From UBA7396 sp047637875 (GTDB lineage Bacteria; Patescibacteriota; Gracilibacteria; BD1-5; UBA6164), in assembly GCA_047637875.1 (NCBI GenBank), contig JBLJBH010000003.1:1-26624 (forward strand): a DNA stretch of 26,624 nucleotides, written 5' to 3'. The notes under the pieces are model-generated. The model was not told the DNA's origin. It worked only from the letters and a program-made list of their open reading frames with translations, and ran no database searches. Each line of letters begins with the position of its first letter. Position 1 is the stretch's first letter. A program made the position numbers and the translations under genes. Below, piece after piece: positions 17,861 through 26,624 of the stretch.

Positions 17861-17889
17861 ATAATATCATATTTTTCCTAACTTTGCAA
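17861..17889 (-). promoter_or_regulatory. Putative promoter of the 209-aa gene
   Basis: On the minus strand, TTGCAA (17889-17884) and TATTAT (17866-17861) are exactly 17 bp apart, 26 bases upstream of the ATG. This is one of the best promoter matches in the window. The -35 overlaps the arm of the adjacent terminator hairpin. Confidence 0.6.
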
Positions 17890-17915
17890 AAAAGACCTAT
17901 TTTCGGTCTTTTTTT
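17888..17915. terminator. Terminator-like hairpin
   Basis: AAAAAAGACC (17888-17897) pairs with GGTCTTTTTT (17905-17914) around 7 bases. It separates the divergent 209-aa (minus) and 47-aa (plus) genes, so it seems to insulate rather than end a gene. Confidence 0.65.
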
Positions 17916-17931
17916 AATCTATTGAAGGAAA

Positions 17932-17965
17932 AAGTGTGTGTTCTTTTGTATTTTATTTTTTAACA
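17932..17965 (+). promoter_or_regulatory. Island upstream element, copy 5
   Basis: This block (GTGTGTTC at 17936, TTATTTTTTAAC at 17953-17964) matches 11698-11731 at 30 of 34 positions and ends 8 bases before the ATG of the 47-aa gene. Confidence 0.55.
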
Positions 17966-17973
17966 AATTCTAT

Positions 17974-18117
17974 ATGAAAAAAATACAAAGTGAGAACGCA
18001 TTAGTTAATACTAATAATAACAAAATTAGTGAAAATACTCCTAATAAGAAAGAGGTAAAGAAAGATTATAATAGATTACTTGATTTGGTTCTAGCATTAG
18101 ATGAGATAAAAAAGTAA
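17974..18117 (+). CDS. Small hypothetical protein, 47 aa
   Basis: The open frame encodes MKKIQSENALVNTNNNK and ends LDLVLALDEIKK. The first half is Asn-rich and probably disordered; the second is a Leu-rich amphipathic helix. It has no UGA codon, so coding support rests on the well-placed start. The 34-bp element upstream is nearly identical to that of the AEP-like gene, which argues that this is a real, perhaps co-regulated, gene. The stop is directly followed by the stop of an open frame on the other strand. Confidence 0.55.
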   Translation: MKKIQSENALVNTNNNKISENTPNKKEVKKDYNRLLDLVLALDEIKK

Positions 18118-18270
18118 TTACAAATAAGTTTTTAGTGCTTTTTCATTATAATTTTTCCCAATCATATTAATATTAAAATTTAAAATTTTTCTAAAAATCT
18201 TTAAATTAAAATTTGAAAGTCATAAAATTATATGTTCAAAAGCTTCTCAGAACGATGCACCATTTCTTGA
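18118..18270 (-). pseudogene. Open frame without a proper start, possible 5'-truncated gene remnant
   Basis: On the minus strand a frame of 50 codons with two UGA-Gly codons is open between stop codons. It reads NGASFGEAFEHIILGLSNF and ends MIGKNYNEKALKTYL. There is no ATG near its upstream end; the only one would give a 15-residue peptide. Composition looks protein-like, so it may be the tail of a gene cut at its 5' end. The candidate right attachment repeat (18257-18265) lies at that cut end. No family is recognised. Confidence 0.35.
18257..18265. repeat. Candidate right attachment core GCACCATTT
   Basis: This is an identical 9-bp copy of the sequence at the end of tRNA-Phe (190-198), in the same orientation. 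It lies between the last island gene and the chromosomal peptidoglycan genes. The preceding bases (GTTCAAAAGC) faintly resemble a tRNA T arm but do not form one. Assignment as attR is inference. Confidence 0.35.
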
Positions 18271-18280
18271 TTATAAAGCA

Positions 18281-18310
18281 AAAAACACACTATAAAAATA
18301 GTGTGTTTTT
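18281..18310. terminator. Bidirectional intrinsic terminator
   Basis: AAAAACACACTAT (18281-18293) pairs perfectly with ATAGTGTGTTTTT (18298-18310) around four bases. It probably ends the minus-strand murL-pbp unit and any plus-strand island transcript. Confidence 0.8.
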
Positions 18311-18315
18311 ATTGT

Positions 18316-18349
18316 AAACGACCTACTGACTAAAAACTGTAGGTCGTTT
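18316..18349. repeat. 11-bp inverted repeat next to the PBP stop
   Basis: AAACGACCTAC (18316-18326) and GTAGGTCGTTT (18339-18349) form a perfect stem around 12 bases, just after the PBP stop at 18356 in its reading direction. It could be a first terminator or RNA-stabilising hairpin ahead of the one at 18281-18310. Confidence 0.55.
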
Positions 18350-18355
18350 ATGAAA

Positions 18356-20656
18356 TTATTTCCCTTCCTTAGGAGGAATTGCATAATAATTAAATAAATA
18401 TTGAGAAATTCTTCAGAAAGTTCTAGCTACTGTTTCTCAACCATATATAGAAGACCTTGGTCTTTCTACTTTTACAATCATTACAAATTTTGGATCTTCA
18501 GCAGGTGCATATCAAGCAAAAAATCATCTTGTTGAAGCTTGTCATGTTTCATATCATCATTTATATGCAATTTCAGCCGTTCAAGTTTTTCCAGCAATAG
18601 AATATCACTTCACCCCTCATTGTTTTGATACTCAGTTATTTACTCAATCAACTAAAACTTCTGTCATAATTCTTGCAGTTTCCTCTTTTATAACCCTGTG
18701 TGTAGCTTCTGGTTTATTAGCAATTGATCTTCAATCTGGAAAATCAATTGATTTTACAATTTGTGGTTTATAATAAACTCATCAATTAGCAAAAATACTA
18801 TAAGCAGAAGCCATTTGTATCATAGTGGCATTTATTCAAAGTCAAAAAGATGTAGTAAAAAGTTGTGCTCTTGACCATTTTTCATAAGGATCAAGTCTTC
18901 AAAATACTTCTCATTCTAAAGTTATTCAAGTTTTTTTACCAATTCAGAAACTATCTATATATTTATGAAATATTGAAGAACCTATTTTTTGAGCAATTCT
19001 AATCATTCAAACATTACAAGAATAATTCATAGCATTTTGAAATGTTTTATAACCTAAACATTGACTAGAAACATTTTTAATTGTAAAGTTATCAATATTA
19101 ACAAATCATTCATCTTTATATATATCATATCTATTTATTTCTCAACTATCAATTCAAGCAGCAAAAACAATTGGCTTAAAAATACTTCAAACTTCATATA
19201 AATCTTGTATAGTATCATTTTTATAAACAGCTCATCATTTTCTATTTGCAAAAACATATTTTTCTAAAGTTGGGTCTGTTAATTCTTCTCTAGAAATTTC
19301 TCTTAAAAATAACTTTTTTCAATCATAAAAAAATTCACTACCATTTTTATTATCAACAGCTAAAACTATAGCTCATAATAAATTAATTGCAGGATTTGGA
19401 TATTTTTCTGGAGTTACTTTTACAAGTTCAAAAGCTTCTCAAGGCGAGTTTGGATTAAATCTTGGATAAGTAGCCATAGCTAAAACATTTCAAGTTTTTG
19501 GGTCCATAATAACAACACTTATATTATTTGCTTGGTAATCAAATATATCAATATCTATTATATCCTCAACTGCTTTTTGAATATTTCTATCAATTGTTAA
19601 AGTAATATTAGCTCAAGCTAAATTTGTTTGATCTTCTAAACTTAAAGGTTCAATAAGTCTTCACATTATATCTTTTTTAGAATAACTTTCAGAAACTTTT
19701 CATTTTAATACATGATTATAATATCACTCAATTCAATATCTTCATTCTCAAGAATTATCAACAAATCATAAAATAGTAGAAGCCATAGAATTTTCTGGAT
19801 AAAATCTATGTTGATTTGCAGATAAAATTATAAAATGAGACATCATATCTTCTTTTTTTATAAATCATCTTGAAAATGCTTGTTTTTCTTCTTGGATTTT
19901 TTGTTTAACTATTTCTGAAGTTGAAATAGATAATTTAGATAAAATAGGTAAATATCTTAAAGTTCTTTTTCTTATTAGATGTTTTATATCTTCTTGTTTT
20001 GTTCATATTACAAAAGAAATTTTTGATGAAACAAAATCATCATCCATTATTTCTTCAGGATTTATAAATAAATTTGTTCAATTTATATAAACTCAAGCCA
20101 AATTTAATTTTTCTAAATCAAATGCTTGTTCAATAGTTAAATTATCTTTTAATAAAACACTAGTTACTTTATTTCTTGAAATTCTTTCATTTATTTTTAT
20201 CAAAATTTTTTCTTTTAAATAAGATTCATTCATCCTAAAATCTGGAGTTTCTAAAACTCATAAAAATTTATTAAATGATTTTCTACATTCAGTTGATGAT
20301 TTTAAATAACAAATTTCTTGGTAAACAACATCAGTTAAAAAAGTAGCTAATTTTACTTTATTTCACTCTAAAGAAGGATCAACAGCTAAATCATTTAAAT
20401 CAACTGAAGAAGCTAAAACTTTTCATTTTTCATTATTTGAAAAAATACTACCTCTTGAAACTGGATTTTTTACAGTTGATGTTTGTTGTTTTATTGCCAA
20501 ATCTTTATAATATCAGTGATTTATAACTGTAAAAGAAAATAAATTTATTATTATTGAAAATAAAAAAAGTCAAAAAAACAAAAACACATAAAATTCACGT
20601 GGATATTTTTGTAAAAAATGTGTAACTTTTAATATTATTGCTTTATATTTATGCAT
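18356..20656 (-). CDS. Class B penicillin-binding protein (FtsI/PBP2-like transpeptidase)
   Basis: The 766-residue bitopic enzyme forms peptide cross-links in peptidoglycan. A short cytoplasmic start is followed by a membrane anchor (FYVFLFFGLFLFSIIINLF, about residues 30-50). The class B dimerisation region has VSRGSIF. The transpeptidase domain has SxxK as GSIFKP (nucleophile Ser491), SxN as SCN (Ser546) and KTG in AGKTGTAEI (Lys690). The motifs are complete and in order; the Gly of KTG is UGA. Whether it serves division (FtsI) or elongation (PBP2) is unclear. Its start overlaps the end of the murL-like gene by 8 bases (ATGCATAA), so the two are translationally coupled. Confidence 0.92.
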
Positions 20657-22007
20657 AGTTTTTAATATTTTTAATTAAATCTTGTGGTATTAAATTCTCT
20701 TTAAAATCAGCTTTTAATAATTTTTCTTGTAATTTTTCAAAATCAACTTCTCTCATTTTAGAGTTTATTTCTTTTTGAAAAATTTCAAGTATAAATGGTA
20801 TTTTCCCTTCCCATTTTTCAAAAGCCATTTTCATAGCTAAAATCACTTCTTCATTAGTTCATACACACTCAAAAGGCTTTATTCAAGATATTCAAGCTAA
20901 TTCTCTAAAAAGATTTTCTAAAGATTTTTCTTCATATAATTCTTTTCAAAAAATAGAAATAATATCTTTTTTATCTAAAAATGCTCTTAAAATTATATAA
21001 ACAAAAACACACTTAGGACAATTATTACACCAATAAGTATTTTGAGAATCTTTTTTAAAAATTTTAAAATTTGTATTACAACTAGAAAAACTTGTAAAAT
21101 ATTTTTTTGCATATTTTGAAAAAAATTCAGCAATTTTTAATTCATAAAAAGGTCTTAAAAGTGAAAAATATTTTACATTCCCAGAAATATAGGTTAAAAC
21201 ATATTTAGAAAAATCTTTTTCAAAATCTAAACTTTTACTCCATTGATGATTTATTTCAACTCAGTAATAAATTGTATTTCAAAAATTTGCTGATGCTTCA
21301 TTTGATAAAACTATATATTTATAATCATATAAATAACAAGCAAGTTCTAAAACAAATGCTATCATTCAAGTTATAGGAACATGTCAATTATAAGCTCAAG
21401 AAGCAATAATTTCTTTAATATTTTGAGATAATTCTCTTTTTATAAAAAGTCTTTTAACCCCTGCATTTTTTGTAGTATTTTCATATAAAATATTATCCTG
21501 AACTGCAAAAGTAACCAAATCAATCTCTTTTTGAAAAAGTTTTAAAAGTTCTATTGAAACTATAGAATCTTTTCATCATCAAACTGGAACAAGATATTTT
21601 TCAGATACTTCAAAGTCTTTTTTTTCAAAAACTCTTTTTTCTTCATATTCAAATTCTAAAAGTCAATTTGGATTTATTTGATTTCTATAAAAAAACTCTC
21701 ATAATCAATTCAGATAAAATTTTTTCCAGAAAGAAATTTGAAATTCATCTATTTTTCCAGTTTTTAAAATAAGTTTTTTTGTTGGATAAAATTTATAATA
21801 ACTTATTCAAAGTGCAATATGAATATGAAATAAAATATTATTTACTATATTCAAATCAATATTTTTTCTAAGAGAAAAATTTTTATCAGAAAAACTAACT
21901 TTTTCTTCAAAAAAAAGTTCTCAGTCAAAATTATAATAAAATTTAGCATCTAGAGTTTCTTTATTAAACTCAAATTTTTCAAAATAAAAATTTTCGTATT
22001 GTTTCAT
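20649..22007 (-). CDS. murL: MurL-type UDP-MurNAc-L-Ala-L-Glu epimerase
   Basis: The 452-residue product matches MurL as I know the family. VPVGGGKDS (Lys146) is a PP-loop-like nucleotide site, followed by GHVPITGM, SNEASANFGN, GVEINHQWSKSLDFE (around residue 253), SLLRPFYELKIAEFF, SSCNTNF, WCNNCPKCVFVYI (Cys327, 330 and 333), FGKELYEE and KPFECVGTNEE. MurL, characterised in Xanthomonas, uses ATP to epimerise the terminal L-Glu of UDP-MurNAc-L-Ala-L-Glu to D-Glu, after a MurD2 that adds L-Glu, as an alternative to MurI plus MurD. It overlaps the PBP gene, consistent with a role in cell-wall synthesis. The three consecutive Gly of the loop are UGA UGA UGA. ATG 22007 follows a TATAAT. Confidence 0.85.
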
Positions 22008-22033
22008 TATTTTTAAATATTTTAAATATTTTT

Positions 22034-22064
22034 ATTATAGTATTTAAAATGTTTTTTTTTTCAA
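22034..22064 (-). promoter_or_regulatory. Putative promoter of murL-pbp
   Basis: On the minus strand, a perfect TATAAT (22039-22034) lies 26 bases before the ATG, with TTGAAA (22064-22059) 19 bp further up. The spacing is long but within tolerance. Confidence 0.4.
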
Positions 22065-22136
22065 TAAAAAAAATAATTTGAAAAAATTATTAAATATATA
22101 AAATGAAAGAAAAATTTAATCATTAACTTTTAAAAA

Positions 22137-22736
22137 ATGATTTTATCAAAAAAATGAACATCTATAGTTGAAGCTTTGATAGTAATGCTAATAGTTGTAA
22201 CTTGAGTTGTTTGAATGTATAATATTTACGCAAATTCTATAAAAGTTTCTGATAGTAGTTCAAATAGAGTAAAAGCTATCTCTATAGCTAGAGAATGAAT
22301 TGAAGCTATGATAAATATTAGAGACACAAATTGGTTGTTGTATTCAGCTAATAACACAAATTGTTGGAATACTCTAAATTATGATTCTAGTTGTGTAATA
22401 ACTGATGTAGATATACCAGAATGAAGTTATACAATTTATAAAGACACAGATAATAGATGGAAAATATCTCAAAAACCAACTGGAAGTTATTCAACAGGGG
22501 CTTATAAAAATGATTTTAGAGTAAATTTATGAGATAATTGATTTTATACTCAATCAGGATGAACAAATTTTTTACCTTGGTTTACTAGAGAAATAAAAAT
22601 ATCATATCCTACTGATGCTTGAACTCCTAAAGAAAAAATGAATATAGAAAGTATAGTTAGATGGAGTGATAATGCTATAAATACCTGAAATTATGAAATA
22701 AAACTTGATACAATTTTAACAAATTGGAAAAAATAA
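22137..22736 (+). CDS. Type IV pilin-like / pseudopilin protein
   Basis: The 199-residue protein has a class III signal: a short basic leader, MILSKKG, then TSIVEALIVMLIVVTGVVG. Prepilin peptidase would cut after the Gly, which is a UGA codon. The mature chain would carry Glu at +5 and a hydrophobic helix, as in PilV/PilE-type pilins. The start NIYANSIKVSDSSSNRVKAISIAREGIEAMINIRDTNW is typical of minor pilins, where A-x-x-ARE-G-(I/L)-E is common. A globular part follows with two Cys (NTNCWNT, SSCVIT) that may form a disulfide. It is divergent from murL and ends in a terminator. It probably belongs to a type IV pilus, used by CPR cells for host contact or DNA uptake. Confidence 0.82.
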
Positions 22737-22763
22737 AGATTTACAAATGTAAATCTTTATTTT
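22731..22763. terminator. Shared intrinsic terminator of pilin and large protein genes
   Basis: Arms 22731-22744 and 22749-22762 (AAAGATTTAC with GTAAATCTTT plus A/T tracts) pair over 14 bp around 4 bases. The pilin stop (22734-22736) lies in the left arm, and the stop of the convergent large gene (22764-22766) is just past the right arm. Confidence 0.85.
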
Positions 22764-25700
22764 TTAAGCAACTTGTCTATGATTTTCATCATTTGCTGAA
22801 AGTCAAAAATCAAGGATTTCATCAACAGATTTTTCTACTTTTACTTTTTCTCAAAACACTTCGTTTTTATCTTCTTGGTAAGATTTATTCTTAAATTTTA
22901 ACCATTCAGATTCTAAAAATTTATCATATTCATCATCAAATTTCTGAACTTCATTAGGATTGTCTGGATTTTTTAATTGAACATCATAAATATCAAATCA
23001 TTTTTTCTTCATTTCCATATATATTTCAAATCATCAATACCATTTTTCACCAATATTTAAATCTTTTGGTCTATAAGCAACCATTTTATTATAAACATGT
23101 CTCTCAAGCTTTTTATATGACTCTTTAAAAATTTTCTTTTTTTCTTTTTCTTCTACCATAGAATTATTATTCTCTAAAACATTTTTTATATAATCCATAT
23201 GAGATAATAAAACCATTTTTCAAGTACCATCTAAGTAACCTCTATCTTTTGGAACAATCTTATAAAGTAAAGCTCAAGATTGAGCAAAAGGAGAATTTTC
23301 TGCTGAATAAAATCATTCATCAATTTGATCATTCTTTGGTGAAAAATCTAATGAGTTGTGAAGTCAATGTATTTTTGCCCAATATTTATTTAAAATCTCA
23401 TTTCATTCTTTATCTTTTTGAGAAATTACAAAACCATCGTTCATATTTATTACGGGGTATAATTCTTCTCAATATTTATCCCAAAAATCTTTCATAGATA
23501 GAGAAATTTTTCAAGAATCACTTCATTTTTTTGCTTTTTGAAAAGCTTCATACATTTTTGACTTAGTTCATCAAGAATAAATCTCAATAACTTTATCTAA
23601 ATATTTTTGATATAGTTCAACTCAAGATTTACTAGAACATAATGCTAAGGAATTATAAGGAGTTGTATATCAAAATTTTTTCAATTTATTAATAAGTGAC
23701 TGGTGTAAATCAAGTGAAAGCCCAGAAGCCATAATTACAAATGGTATTGTATTCATTTTCCATGCTGGATCTGGTCATTTAGCCCAAACATTTTCCATTC
23801 ATCATATACCATTAGCAAAAGTTGATCATTTAAATTCTCACATTATATAAGTAATTCTTCAATCAGCCGTCATTCTAAGTCAAGTTTCTCTTTCTCAATC
23901 TCAAGCTTCTTTATTTAATCATTCTTGAATAGTAGCTCAAAACTCTTTATGTATTTTAGATCTTCTTTTTGGTTTTATAAGTCCCATAGCCTGTTGAGCT
24001 AAAAGTGCATTTATTAAAACCTCTTCTGTTATAACTAAATCAGGGTCATCTTTTAACATTTCTTGAGTTAATTTTGGAATCATATTTTTATGTCCTCCTA
24101 GTTTTTCAAACCAAACATAACTTCATCTATATTTTGCTAAATCTTTTGGATAAAGAGATCAATATTTTAGTGTTGCAAACATTGCTGCTTCAACTTCATA
24201 TTGAGGAGCAGAAGTATTTTGTAAAATATGTTCTATCATAGGAAACATAACTTTTGAATCAACTCAAGTTAATTCTTTTTTAATTTTTTCCATTGTTTCT
24301 TTTTCTGAATTTTCAACTTCTGATTGTAATTCAACTTGTAGGTGATGAGGTAATATTTTTCAGAAAAATAATGCTGCCTTAGCTGCTTTAACCTTATTTC
24401 AAGTTTCTAGATTGTGTTGAACAGCATGTATCATTTGTTCAGCTCATTTTACTATTTCAGTAATTGACCAAAAATTTGACATCCAAGATGTAAATAAACT
24501 TCAATGTTGATGAAGATGAGCTCAGTGGTGTTCATCATGATTTTCTTCTACTTTTTGTTTTTTCGGTGTTAAATTTCTATTTTTAATTAACATAAAAAAA
24601 TCTGTATAACTCCAATTTTTAGCTTTTTTTTCACCTTTAAATATATTTGGTTCATTTTTATCTTTATTTCATTCTTTATATTCTCCCATAGTAAAACTTA
24701 CTCTTCCATCTTCTATTTTATCAATTTGAATTGTTTTATCCTTTTTTTGATCTTTTCAAATAAATAAATTAATTCAAGGATAATCTTTAATATTTTTAAC
24801 ATCTCCTGGAATAAGCTTTCCATCTTTAAAAATGATATCTTTAAAAGATTCAGAAGTTTCTCACATTTTTGTTAAAAATTCTTCTGGAGTATCAATTTTT
24901 TCAAATCTAGTACATTTATTTACTTCAAATGCGTTTAAAAAATCTGATAAAGTATGATTTGTTCACTGCGCAAAAACTTGTCAATTATCAAGTTTTATAG
25001 AATTATTTGCTGGATTATACGTCACTGAAAAAAAGTTTTCATCAAAAATATTATCTTTATCATTTTTTCATTTTGGAAACTTAAATGCCATTTTTTCAAG
25101 TGGTATATTTTCTCATTTTGGGTCTAATTCATTTAGTGCATTTTCCAAGTCTGTTTTTGATTTTATTTCATTTTTTTCAGGAATTTTTTTTAGATCATCA
25201 TTATTTTTAATAACATCTTCTTGTTTTATAGAAATTGATGCATTTTTTGATTGTGAATTATTTAAAAGATTAAATAAATCTTGATAAGTATGGAATTTTG
25301 AAGGTCAGTTATTTGAAGCTGAAATTCAGTTTAATTTTGTCACATTTACAAGTTCAACTCAAGTAGTTGAAGTATTTTTTATATAAAAATAAAATGTTTT
25401 ATCATTTCAAGATTCATCTTTTTTTGTAATTGTTAAATAATTTCAAACTGAAAAATTTGATTTTATTTCTTCTTTTAAAGATGAATTTAAATCCTTAGAA
25501 GCTTCACAGAACTTTTTAAAGTCATCAATTCATAATATATCTACTTTATCTACATAATTTTTTGCATCATTTATTTCTTGAGTTATTGATTGAAAAGCTT
25601 TATCTGAGATTTTATCAAAATCAAAATTTCAAAATGATAAACTTGAAGTATCTATAAAAATATTTGTTCTATCAACTTTTTTTATAAACTCATCTACTTT

Positions 25701-26495
25701 ATTTTTTAAAGTTATTCCATTTGATGAAGCAATATTTCTTAACTCATTTTCTATTTCTGTTTTTGTTATTAATCAAGATTCTTGCGCATTCTCTAAAGAA
25801 ATTATAGGTAAAAAATACTTAATCAACGCTTTTTTTCATTCATTATCATCAAATTCCCCTAAAACTCTTTTTAAATCATTAAAATTAACAACTTCATTCA
25901 AACTGTAAATTGAAAAAATAGCAACTTGTAAATCTTTATCAGCAATAACTTTATTAACTAAATCATTATTTGAACCAAATATTTTTTTCAATACTTCTTC
26001 ATCTTTTTTTGTTATTCAGTTTATTTTTTGTTCTAAAGAATCTTTTGTTAAAATTTTTTCATCTAATAAATATTGATTTCTTCTGTTTTCTGACCTTAAA
26101 AGTCAATGTAAAAAAGATAAATCTTTATTTAAAAATGTTTTTTTCAATTTATCATTTTCTTCAGCACTTAAGAAATATTCTTTAAAAGAAACTGTTTCTA
26201 ATTTTAATAAAAAATCTTTTATTGAGATATTTTTTAAATTAATTTCTTCGTTAAACAAATTTTCTACAGCTTTATCATTAAAGGAATTCTTTATTTTTTC
26301 AACTAATTCCTTATCTCATTTTACTCTAAAATATCTACAAAAATCATCAAATAAATTTTTAGCATTATTAAAATAACTTAAATCTCAATTAATACTTGAT
26401 TCAAAGTATTCATCAATATATTTTTTTAAATCTGAATTTGAAATTTTTCATTTCTTTATTTCATTAGACTCTAGTTTTTCTTTACTATTTGCCAT
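22764..26495 (-). CDS. Large protein of unknown function, 1243 aa
   Basis: The 1243-residue product starts MANSKEKLESNEIKKGKIS and ends ANDENHRQVA, with no signal peptide or clear membrane span. The first 500 residues are Asn/Lys/Asp-rich and mostly helical. A middle section has compact segments (TNHTLSDFLNAFEVNK, PKGKNDKDNIFDENF). A His-rich run (NHDEHHGAHLHQHGS) lies near residue 660. The C-terminal half is better ordered, with SWMSNFWSITEIVKGAEQM, PKRRSKIHKEFGATIQEGL and MENVWAKGPDPAWKMNTIPF. Dozens of in-frame UGA codons agree with one uninterrupted gene. No family is recognised. Size and composition suggest a lineage-specific CPR protein. It has a good promoter (26527-26555) and shares a terminator with the pilin gene. 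Confidence 0.82.
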
Positions 26496-26526
26496 AATTA
26501 TTATTGTTATAAAAAATATTTTCCTT

Positions 26527-26555
26527 ATTATAACATAAAACTAATAAAAAAGCAA
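26527..26555 (-). promoter_or_regulatory. Putative promoter of the 1243-aa gene
   Basis: On the minus strand, TTGCTT (26555-26550) and a perfect TATAAT (26532-26527) are 17 bp apart, 31 bases upstream of the ATG. Nothing else is evident from 26556 to the end except a plus-strand TATAAT at 26604-26609 that may serve a gene beyond the window. Confidence 0.6.
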
Positions 26556-26624
26556 AAATAATATTTTACTTAAAAATTCTAAAATAAAACCGGACACTTT
26601 GAGTATAATAAAAATACTACAGAT

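Noticed and set aside
18230..18265. A duplicated tRNA 3' fragment at the right island end
   Set aside because: Only the 9-bp GCACCATTT and a weak GTTCAA are shared; no T stem or acceptor pairing can be drawn, so it is listed as a short repeat only.
197..26495. Translation table 4 (UGA = Trp), as in mycoplasmas
   Set aside because: UGA codons align to invariant glycines in several well-known motifs, and UGG is used normally for Trp, so table 25 fits and table 4 does not.

Overview
The window is very AT-rich and uses a recoded genetic code. Nearly every gene has in-frame UGA codons, and these fall on invariant glycines: the second Gly of ANPPFGGKE in HsdM, SGGTP in HsdS, the Gly after Asp in HPFIDGNGR of Fic, and VPVGGGKDS in MurL. 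UGG remains in use for Trp. This is translation table 25 (UGA = Gly), the code of Candidatus Absconditabacteria (SR1) and Gracilibacteria (BD1-5), candidate-phyla-radiation bacteria. All coding calls below read UGA as Gly; with the standard code the genes break into fragments.

Region 1 (about 190-18265) looks like an integrated mobile island. It starts at the 3' end of an intact tRNA-Phe gene (121-195), directly abutted by a large serine recombinase (197-1936, minus). A 9-bp direct repeat, GCACCATTT, lies at 190-198 and again at 18257-18265 and may mark the two ends. The island carries a defence block on the minus strand, transcribed right to left: hsdR, fic, hsdS, an AbiE-type toxin-antitoxin pair, then hsdM. 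The AbiE pair separates hsdS from hsdM, and hsdM starts 2 bases after the toxin gene, so the methyltransferase probably shares the AbiE promoter. Right of hsdR lie two tiny genes (one ribbon-helix-helix-like), a 0.5-kb non-coding stretch with repeats and hairpins, and a protein with primase-polymerase-like (AEP) motifs, together resembling a plasmid replicon. Further right are uncharacterised proteins, including an 831-residue one. Several lone island genes share an upstream element, GTGTGTT followed by TTATTTTTTAA(C).

Region 2 (18356-26495) looks like host chromosome. It has a class B penicillin-binding protein overlapping a MurL-type peptidoglycan-precursor epimerase (minus), a divergent type IV pilin-like protein (plus) and a 1243-residue protein of unknown function (minus). 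Intergenic regions contain many strong A-tract/U-tract hairpins, mostly usable as terminators in both directions.

Overall: a CPR bacterium with a peptidoglycan/pilus locus next to a probable integrative element that combines a serine recombinase, its own replication module and a nested type I restriction / Fic / AbiE defence cluster.
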